A program made the translations under genes and the position numbers. The notes under the pieces were generated by a model that was not told the DNA's origin, ran no database searches, and worked only from the letters and a program-made list of their open reading frames with translations. Below, piece after piece: positions 1 through 3,631 of a stretch of DNA of 5,842 bases; within the stretch, counting starts at the first letter, position 1; the number at the start of each line of letters is the position of its first letter. This stretch comes from Clostridiales bacterium (GTDB taxonomy: Bacteria; Bacillota; Clostridia; WRLR01): positions 1 through 5,842 of the forward strand of contig JAITSR010000454.1 in NCBI GenBank assembly GCA_031287655.1, read 5' to 3'.

Positions 1-174
1 GGAATCCCGGCCTTCTTCAAAGAGCGGAATGAAGCGCTCGGATATGTCCTCGACATCCGACGGGCTTACGTTTTTTAAGAGGTCGACACTGATAAAGTCC
101 CGCAGGAACTCGACGAACAACTCCGGCTCGTCAAAAACACGCTTAAATGAGTTATCCCTTACGTTATGAATCAT
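1..174 (-). CDS. Rpn-family recombination-promoting nuclease / putative transposase, N-terminal part (runs off left edge)
   Basis: The first 58 codons of a minus-strand gene begin at ATG 174-172 and remain open to the window edge. The protein starts MIHNVRDNSFKRVF, continues with FVEFLRDFISVDLLKNVSP and reaches ERFIPLFEEGRDS. This matches my memory of the helical N-terminus of the Rpn (RpnA-E) family, PD-(D/E)XK nucleases often annotated as putative transposases and common in multiple copies in Clostridia. Full members are about 250-330 residues. The catalytic Asp/Glu/Lys residues would lie in the part outside the window, so activity cannot be judged. The start is supported by GGGAGGG (minus strand, 189-183) with an 8-nt spacer. 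Family members are linked to RecA-independent recombination and DNA cleavage; the role here is inferred. The gene points away from the atp operon. Confidence 0.72.
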   Translation of the reverse strand, partial: MIHNVRDNSFKRVFDEPELFVEFLRDFISVDLLKNVSPSDVEDISERFIPLFEEGRDS

Positions 175-182
175 GGGCGGCG

Positions 183-189
183 CCCTCCC
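183..189 (-). promoter_or_regulatory. Ribosome binding site of the Rpn-family gene
   Basis: GGGAGGG on the minus strand lies 8 nt upstream of ATG 174. This supports that ATG as the start and suggests the truncated reading frame is a translated gene rather than a relic. Confidence 0.6.
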
Positions 190-212
190 GCTGACACATT
201 GTTCTTGGACTC

Positions 213-241
213 ATTATACAGCACATATGCGCTTTTTACCA
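213..241 (-). promoter_or_regulatory. Candidate sigma-A promoter for the Rpn-family gene
   Basis: On the minus strand a perfect TATAAT (218-213), directly preceded by TG, sits 17 nt downstream of a weak -35 match, TGGTAA (241-236, 3 of 6 consensus bases). It is correctly placed about 20 nt upstream of the ribosome binding site of the minus-strand gene. The -10 is convincing and the -35 is not. A perfect TATAAT next to a poor -35 is also the layout of the atp promoter. Confidence 0.42.
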
Positions 242-253
242 TACGGTGTCGCT

Positions 254-442
254 CTACGCGGCTTGAACAGCGTACCATATCCGTGAATCCGCATCTTTCA
301 ACTTGTCCAGAAGCAAGATATTGGTTCTCCATGGAATTTGTGCAACGGTGCGTTGCACAAATTGAGGGTCAGTCCAAGCATCCGCGAACTTGCGCATATA
401 TTTCAAATTGCGCGGCGAATACCCTGACACATAATGGACGCC
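254..442 (-). pseudogene. Remnant of DUF1016/YhcG-type PDDEXK nuclease (N-terminal domain fragment)
   Basis: A stop-to-stop minus-strand frame of 62 codons reads GYSPRNLKYMRKFADAW, then VQRTVAQIPWRTN, then ILLLDKLKDADSRIWYA, and ends in QAA before TAG (256-254). This is the conserved core of the DUF1016 N-terminal domain, as in YhcG; full proteins are about 330-370 residues with a C-terminal PD-(D/E)XK nuclease domain. Here the protein stops right after the WYA motif, so the rest of that domain and the whole nuclease domain are missing. Upstream, a TAA (445-443) closes the frame and I recognise no continuation, although a frameshift near 425 is possible. No start codon or ribosome binding site fits. 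I infer a decayed gene left beside the Rpn-family gene on the same strand. Confidence 0.75.
335..363. repeat. Perfect inverted repeat, 13-bp arms and 3-nt loop
   Basis: AATTTGTGCAACG (335-347), loop GTG (348-350), then its exact reverse complement (351-363). No run of T follows on either strand, so it is not an intrinsic terminator. It lies inside the DUF1016 remnant and coincides with the codons for QFVQRTVAQI, so the symmetry may be partly a coding accident. Confidence 0.8.
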
Positions 443-493
443 TTAACAATACCACCCAAAAATATCTACACCCGTACAGACTTCACTTCACAG

Positions 494-544
494 AATCTTT
501 ATCGGAGCGGCCGGAATTTAACAACGCCTTTATGTACTTTCCCG
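494..544 (+). repeat. 51-bp direct repeat, copy 1 (upstream of toxin-antitoxin module)
   Basis: Positions 494-544 match 1162-1212 base for base except at 520 and 522 (49 of 51 identical, constant offset 668). The match extends leftward to CAGACTTCAC (477-486 and 1150-1159) if a 5-nt tandem TTCAC duplication present only in copy 1 is allowed for. The repeat ends exactly one base before the -35 element TTGACA of the antitoxin promoter. It contains the palindrome CGGCCG. Both copies have the same orientation, so homologous recombination between them would delete 668 bp carrying the whole toxin-antitoxin module. Confidence 0.93.
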
Positions 545-573
545 TTGACAAACGGATATTTTTATATTAAAAT
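545..573 (+). promoter_or_regulatory. Strong sigma-A promoter of the antitoxin gene
   Basis: A perfect -35 TTGACA (545-550), a 17-nt spacer and -10 TAAAAT (568-573, 5 of 6 matches). Transcription would start near 580, giving a leader of about 30 nt. Antitoxins of this family usually repress their own promoter by binding palindromes. The only symmetry seen here is the short ATAATTAT (582-589) between the predicted start site and the gene, too weak to call an operator. The E. coli YefM core TGTACA is absent; the nearest match is TGTACT at 533-538. Confidence 0.75.
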
Positions 574-599
574 ACATATAAATAATTATATAAAAATCG

Positions 600-606
600 A
601 AAGGGG
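600..606 (+). promoter_or_regulatory. Ribosome binding site of the antitoxin gene (start choice)
   Basis: AAAGGGG ends 3 nt before ATG 610 and 9 nt before the in-frame GTG 616. The spacing favours GTG 616, while codon preference favours ATG 610. The two proteins would differ by only two residues. Confidence 0.55.
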
Positions 607-609
607 TTC

Positions 610-876
610 ATGAGTGTGATTGCGATTAAAACTGCTGATTTAACCCAAAATTTCAAACAAATTGCGGACAGTATTGTTTACAACGGTGAAAAGGTTTTAA
701 TTTCCCGCCCGCGAAACGAAAATTTGGTAGTGATTACGGAGAAAGAATACAACGAGATGGACAAAGCGCGTCGGAACGCTGAATATTTAGCAATGCTTAA
801 CGAGTCATATGAACAAGCCATGAATGGCGAAGTTGTGATGTATACCAAAGAGCAAATGCGGGCAATGGAAACGTAG
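610..876 (+). CDS. Type II antitoxin, Phd/YefM family
   Basis: An 88-residue protein. Residues 1-55 form the Phd/YefM DNA-binding fold: MSVIAIKTADLTQNFKQIAD, then EKVLISRPRNENLVVITEKE, where the basic ISRPRNEN segment and the strand VVITEKEYNEM are family hallmarks. Residues 56-88 (KARRNAEYLAML, then an acidic amphipathic stretch) are the flexible arm that wraps the cognate toxin. In this family the antitoxin dimer neutralises a YoeB-type ribosome-dependent mRNA endonuclease and represses its own operon. The length is normal and no lesion is visible. It has its own strong promoter at 545-573. The toxin gene follows after 6 nt but is internally deleted, so this antitoxin appears to be an orphan. 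Its AAA/GAA/TTA-rich codon use differs sharply from the G+C-rich atp genes, suggesting separate ancestry. The start is ATG 610 or GTG 616. Confidence 0.88.
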   Translation: MSVIAIKTADLTQNFKQIADSIVYNGEKVLISRPRNENLVVITEKEYNEMDKARRNAEYLAMLNESYEQAMNGEVVMYTKEQMRAMET

Positions 877-882
877 TAACCT

Positions 883-1002
883 ATGAACCGCTATTTTTCG
901 GCCAAAGCTGACAAAGACTATCAGGAGTTCAGAAGAACAAATAAACAAAACAACGAAAACGATTTATTGATTATTTCTTGCAAAGGACATTATGAGGATT
1001 AA
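883..1002 (+). pseudogene. YoeB/Txe-type toxin with in-frame central deletion
   Basis: ATG 883 opens a 39-residue frame ending at TAA 1000-1002, starting 6 nt after the antitoxin stop. Its first 22 residues (MNRYFSAKADKDYQEFRRTN) fit the start of YoeB-type toxins, where the pattern is W/F-S-x-x-A-x-x-D-Y-x-x-W. Its last part (DLLIISCKGHYED) fits the end of the same family (LLIISCRGHY). Normal members are about 84-90 residues, so roughly 45 central residues are missing without loss of frame. In E. coli YoeB the catalytic residues are Glu46, Arg65, His83 and Tyr84. The His-Tyr pair remains, while the part holding the Glu and Arg is gone. The junction lies in an A-rich stretch with short repeats (AAACAA near 940), compatible with slippage or short-homology deletion. 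It is almost certainly inactive as an RNase. Whether the mini-protein is made or binds the antitoxin is unknown. Confidence 0.75.
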
Positions 1003-1160
1003 GGGGCTGTTCACAGCGCTTTATTAGCCCTGCAAAACCCGAAGGGCGTCAGCAGCACAATGTCTTTGAGCGTGGCGAACTGCTCCCAAAATAGTTTTTG
1101 ATGCAAATTTAGTGTCAAAATTGTTGATTGATTTACCTTGACGCTCAATCAGACTTCACA
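1003..1160. other. Intergenic stretch with no recognised gene
   Basis: Between the toxin remnant and the second repeat copy I see no gene with a start and ribosome binding site. A minus-strand frame is open for 45 codons (from about 1145 to the TGA near 1013) and reads LHQKLFWEQFATLKDIVLL near its middle. I do not recognise it and it lacks a start signal. The stretch begins GGGGCTGT immediately after the toxin stop, which resembles the ends of some insertion sequences, but no matching ACAGCCCC end is present. A 7-bp inverted repeat (1125-1131 with 1145-1151, 13-nt loop) abuts the second direct repeat. No intrinsic terminator with a T-run is visible. Confidence 0.5.
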
Positions 1161-1161
1161 T

Positions 1162-1212
1162 AATCTTTATCGGAGCGGCCGGAATTTTATAACGCCTTTA
1201 TGTACTTTCCCG
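1162..1212 (+). repeat. 51-bp direct repeat, copy 2 (upstream part of the atp promoter)
   Basis: This is the second copy of the repeat at 494-544, with differences at 1188 and 1190. Its last bases include the putative -35 region of the atp promoter (TGTACT, 1201-1206). It ends 12 nt before the TATAAT box, so the atp promoter is built partly from repeat sequence. Copy 2 lacks the additional 5-nt TTCAC found in copy 1. Confidence 0.93.
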
Positions 1213-1229
1213 CGGCGCTCCTGTATAAT
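1201..1229 (+). promoter_or_regulatory. Promoter of the atp operon
   Basis: A perfect -10 TATAAT (1224-1229) stands 17 nt after the weak -35 TGTACT (1201-1206, 3 of 6 matches). Transcription would start near 1236, leaving a leader of about 47 nt before the GTG of atpB. A further, weaker pair lies upstream: TTGACG (1138-1143), 17 nt, TAATCT (1161-1166). The antitoxin promoter at 545 could also feed the operon, since no terminator is visible between them. Confidence 0.6.
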
Positions 1230-1263
1230 AAGAAGGGTATCTTCAACCTGCGTCCAACAACAT

Positions 1264-1270
1264 AAAGGGG
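1264..1270 (+). promoter_or_regulatory. Ribosome binding site of atpB
   Basis: AAAGGGG lies 12 nt before GTG 1283, a rather long spacer. The frame upstream is closed by TAA at 1229-1231 and contains no ATG, GTG or TTG before 1283, so GTG 1283 is the only usual start that keeps the N-terminus. Confidence 0.6.
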
Positions 1271-1282
1271 CTGATCGCGGCA

Positions 1283-1969
1283 GTGGACTTTTCCAACAAG
1301 AACCTCGGCGTCCTCTTTCGGATCGGGGACGAAACGATCTATTTTAATCAAACGCACCTCTCCACATGGATTGTGATGGGTATGCTGCTGATCCTCGCGG
1401 TGATTGTGCGCCTTGCGCTCCCGCGCTTTTCCGCCGTGCCGCGCGGCTTTCAAAATGTTGTGGAGGCCCTCGTTGAGGTGATGTCGAATTTTGCGAAAAG
1501 TACGATGGGCGAGCGGTTTGAAGGGTATGGCGGCATCTATTTCAGTATTTTCAGCTTCATTTTGGTCTCCAATTACAGCGGGCTGGTCGGGCTGCGGCCG
1601 CCGACCGCCGACCTTGCGACGACCGCCGCGCTCGGGCTGATTACGTTCGCGCTGATCCAGATCGGCGGCGTCCGGGAGCAGCGTGGGCAATACCTCAAGA
1701 GCTTTTTTAAGCCGTATCCGATCTTTTTTCCGATCAATCTTGTCGGGGAACTCTCAAAGCCCGTCTCGCTCGCGTTCCGGCTCTTTGGCAACATGCTCGG
1801 CGGCGTGATTATCGTCGGGCTCGTATACCAAATGCTGCCGCTCGCGCTGCGCTTCCTGCTCCCGGACGTCCTGCACGCGTATTTTGACATCTTTGCCGGT
1901 GCGCTGCAGGCGTTCATCTTCACGGTGCTCAGCATGACGTTTATCCGGCAGAAATCGGTGACGGATTAG
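1283..1969 (+). CDS. atpB: F1Fo ATP synthase subunit a
   Basis: A membrane subunit of Fo that forms, with the c-ring, the two half-channels for ion passage. It is 228 residues, normal to slightly short for the family, and starts with GTG. About five hydrophobic segments are visible (near 28-46, 84-104, 112-130, 160-186 and 200-222). The signature KPVSLAFRLFGNMLGG contains the invariant arginine (Arg166, equivalent to E. coli Arg210) that faces the c-subunit carboxylate. The last helix carries the conserved GALQAFIFTVLSMTFI with Gln209. The motif SNYSGLVG (residues 96-103) is also typical. It is the first gene of the operon; no atpI precedes it. The last codons and the stop TAG lie in a 21-bp tandem duplication. 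Confidence 0.96.
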   Translation: MDFSNKNLGVLFRIGDETIYFNQTHLSTWIVMGMLLILAVIVRLALPRFSAVPRGFQNVVEALVEVMSNFAKSTMGERFEGYGGIYFSIFSFILVSNYSGLVGLRPPTADLATTAALGLITFALIQIGGVREQRGQYLKSFFKPYPIFFPINLVGELSKPVSLAFRLFGNMLGGVIIVGLVYQMLPLALRFLLPDVLHAYFDIFAGALQAFIFTVLSMTFIRQKSVTD

Positions 1970-1994
1970 GCGCAATCGGCGACGGATTAGACGC
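1953..1994 (+). repeat. 21-bp tandem duplication spanning the atpB stop codon
   Basis: Positions 1953-1973 and 1974-1994 are adjacent copies of one 21-bp unit (AATCGGyGACGGATTAGrCGC), differing at two positions; a third copy starts (AATCG, 1995-1999) and breaks off. Because the unit is seven codons long, the second copy repeats the stop in the same frame (TAG 1988-1990), so readthrough of the first TAG would add only six residues. Confidence 0.9.
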
Positions 1995-2045
1995 AATCGC
2001 GGACTGCGCGCGACGACCGGGTGTGAATCAATGAAATAGTGAAAT

Positions 2046-2051
2046 AAGGAG
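2046..2051 (+). promoter_or_regulatory. Ribosome binding site of atpE
   Basis: AAGGAG lies 11 nt before ATG 2063. An in-frame GTG at 2051 overlaps this site and therefore cannot be the start, which fixes ATG 2063. Confidence 0.75.
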
Positions 2052-2062
2052 TGATTAATCGT

Positions 2063-2320
2063 ATGGACCCAAAAGCATTTGTTTTAGGCTGTTCCGCGCT
2101 CGCCGCCGGGCTTGCGACGCTCTCCGGGCTCGGCTCCGGGCTGGGTCAGGGGATCGCGGCGGGCAAGGCCGCGGAGGCCGTCGGGCGGCAGCCGGACGCG
2201 CGCGGCGAAATCATGAGCACGATGCTCGTCGGCGCGGCGGTCGCGGAGACGTGCTCGGTCTACGGGCTGATCATCGCGCTGATCCTGCTGCTCGCGAATC
2301 CGCTCGTCGCGCTGCTTTGA
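2063..2320 (+). CDS. atpE: F1Fo ATP synthase subunit c (probable Na+-type rotor subunit)
   Basis: The ring-forming rotor subunit: 85 residues in two transmembrane helices (about 5-33 and 53-80) joined by the conserved polar loop GRQPDARGE (41-49). Helix 1 has the Gly-rich packing motif GLGSGLGQG. Helix 2 carries the ion-binding carboxylate Glu62 in VAETCSVYGL. The residues that bind Na+ in Ilyobacter tartaricus (Gln32, Val63, Glu65, Ser66, Tyr70) have counterparts Gln29, Val60, Glu62, Thr63 and Tyr67. Thr keeps the hydroxyl, and the water-coordinating Thr67 is replaced by Cys64. H+-type rings such as those of E. coli or Bacillus PS3 lack the Gln and the Ser/Thr. Na+ coupling is therefore inferred but not proven. 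Translation starts at ATG 2063. Confidence 0.96.
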   Translation: MDPKAFVLGCSALAAGLATLSGLGSGLGQGIAAGKAAEAVGRQPDARGEIMSTMLVGAAVAETCSVYGLIIALILLLANPLVALL

Positions 2321-2346
2321 CGGGCATAACCGCGGGGAGCGGATTG

Positions 2347-2931
2347 ATGGGCGCGGCGGGCGCCGCCGCCGGGCTTCCGGACGGCGTAATCCTGAGCCTC
2401 GACAAAAGCCTTCTGTACAACATCGCGATTCAGCTGTTCAACGTCGCGGTTCTGACCGTCGCGCTGATTTTTCTGCTATACAAGCCCGTGCGGAAATTTT
2501 TGGCGGAGCGCAGGCAGACAATCCGGGCGGAGCTTGAGGAGGCCCGGGCGATCCGCGACGAGGCGCTCGAGCAAAAGGAACAATACGAAAAGCTGATCGC
2601 GGGCATCGAGTCGGAACGCGAGGAAATTCTGCGCCAGACCCACAAAAGGGCGATGGAAAAGAGCGACCAAATGCTGTTTGACGCGCGCCGCGAGGCGGAG
2701 GTCATTTACAGCCGCGCGCAGGCCGAGCTCGAGTTGGAGCGCGAGAACCTGAACGACGAGATGAAGCGTCAGATCATTGAGATTTCCCACATGATGGCCG
2801 GGCGTTTTGTACAGGTTTCGATGGACCGCGCGGCGCAGGATCGTTTCATTGAGCACGCGCTGTCCGAGTGGAGCGGCGGCGGCAACGACGACGGCGAAGG
2901 CGGCGAAGGCGAGGGCGGCGACGGGCGATGA
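2347..2931 (+). CDS. atpF: F1Fo ATP synthase subunit b (peripheral stalk)
   Basis: A stator subunit of 194 residues that anchors F1 to Fo. A hydrophobic membrane segment (about 24-45) is followed by the typical YKPVRKFLAERRQTI and a long charged coiled coil (about 50-150: repeated Glu/Arg/Lys heptads such as AELEEARAIRDEALEQ). The usual conserved end comes near residue 172, after FIEHALSEW. Here an extra tail of about 18 residues (177-194), made almost only of Gly, Asp and Glu, follows; it is encoded by a GGCGA/GGCGG-rich simple sequence. The start ATG 2347 follows GGGGAG (2334-2339) with a 7-nt spacer, 26 nt after the atpE stop. A longer upstream frame overlaps atpE and is not used. The stop is 16 nt before atpH. 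Confidence 0.93.
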   Translation: MGAAGAAAGLPDGVILSLDKSLLYNIAIQLFNVAVLTVALIFLLYKPVRKFLAERRQTIRAELEEARAIRDEALEQKEQYEKLIAGIESEREEILRQTHKRAMEKSDQMLFDARREAEVIYSRAQAELELERENLNDEMKRQIIEISHMMAGRFVQVSMDRAAQDRFIEHALSEWSGGGNDDGEGGEGEGGDGR

Positions 2932-2947
2932 GTAAAGGAATGGTCAT

Positions 2948-3631
2948 ATGTTAATCAGAATGGTAAGCCGCTTCGCGGACGCGCTGCTCGAATACGCGGA
3001 GGAAAACGGCCTCGAGTTTGTGTACCGGCAGGCGTTGCGCTGGGTCACGCAGTTTAACGGACAGGAGAACGGCGCGCAGGACGGACGCGGGACGCGCGGC
3101 AGGCGAAGCGATCTCGCCGCACAGGGCGGCCGTCCGGAGCCGGACGACCTCGCGGAGCGAAGCGACATCATTACTCAGGACGGCCGGGCCGCGCAATACG
3201 GCGGCGGCGCACAGGACGAGCGCGTCATACCGCGGCTCGACGACATCACGCAGGACGACCTTGCCGCGCAGCGCGCGCCCGGCGGCGGGTGGCTCGCGGA
3301 GCCCCCGCTCGGCCCCTTCCTCGCGAATGTCCCGGCGGATCAGCGCGAAGCTGTGCTCGACCGCTTTCTCGACATCGCGCGGGACCGCCTGAATCTCGTC
3401 GACGCCGAGGTCGTCACCGCGGTACCGCTGAGACCCGAACAGCGCCAACAGATCGAAATCCGGCTGATCCGGATGTTCAAAAAGCAAATCAACCTCACGG
3501 CGACCGTCGACCCTTCGCTGCTCGGCGGTATCCGCGTGATCGCGAACGACACGGTTATCGACGACTCGATCAAACGAAAGCTGTCCGACATGAAAAACGG
3601 TATTTACAAGGGGGTGTACGCTTCCAAATGA
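2948..3631 (+). CDS. atpH: F1Fo ATP synthase subunit delta with large N-terminal-domain insertion
   Basis: The stator cap that joins subunit b to the top of the alpha3beta3 head. It is 227 residues against a usual length of about 180. The first helix is normal (VSRFADALLEYAEENGL, 6-22) and the C-terminal domain is well conserved: VDAEVVTAVPL (151-161), then VDPSLLGGIRV (187-197) and VIDDSIKRKLSDMK (203-216). Between about 37 and 115 the expected helical sequence is replaced by a low-complexity stretch rich in Gln, Asp, Arg, Gly and Ala, with recurring AQDGR, ITQD and DLAAQ units. At DNA level CAGGACG recurs four times (3077, 3176, 3212, 3251). The frame stays open throughout, so it is not a simple frameshift. 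The start ATG 2948 follows AAAGGAA (2934-2940). The last codon overlaps atpA by 4 nt. Confidence 0.92.
   Translation: MLIRMVSRFADALLEYAEENGLEFVYRQALRWVTQFNGQENGAQDGRGTRGRRSDLAAQGGRPEPDDLAERSDIITQDGRAAQYGGGAQDERVIPRLDDITQDDLAAQRAPGGGWLAEPPLGPFLANVPADQREAVLDRFLDIARDRLNLVDAEVVTAVPLRPEQRQQIEIRLIRMFKKQINLTATVDPSLLGGIRVIANDTVIDDSIKRKLSDMKNGIYKGVYASK
3077..3290 (+). repeat. Degenerate G+C-rich short repeats inside atpH
   Basis: CAGGACG occurs at 3077-3083, 3176-3182, 3212-3218 and 3251-3257, and GCGAAGCGA occurs twice in the same stretch. This points to growth of the inserted segment by local duplication followed by divergence, with the frame kept open. Confidence 0.6.

Noticed and set aside
166..570. 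Plus-strand frame of 134 codons before the antitoxin
   Set aside because: It runs antisense to the DUF1016 remnant and through the repeat and promoter, has no ribosome binding site, and its translation resembles no family.
1090..1105. Possible terminator hairpin (CAAAA...TTTTG) after the toxin remnant
   Set aside because: The stem is five A/T pairs plus one weak pair and no U-run follows a G+C-rich stem, so it would not terminate transcription.
1187..1690. Minus-strand frame of 167 codons opposite atpB
   Set aside because: It is antisense to the clearly conserved atpB reading frame and has no recognisable product.
2051..2062. GTG 2051 as the atpE start
   Set aside because: It overlaps the AAGGAG ribosome binding site; ATG 2063 is correctly spaced and fits the family's length.
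2251..2346. Upstream in-frame extension of atpF overlapping atpE
   Set aside because: It is atpE read in another frame. ATG 2347 has a well-spaced GGGGAG and gives a normal b N-terminus.
3289..3627. Upstream in-frame extension of atpA
   Set aside because: The extension is low-complexity Arg/Pro sequence read out of frame from atpH. ATG 3628 with the ATGA overlap gives the expected alpha N-terminus.
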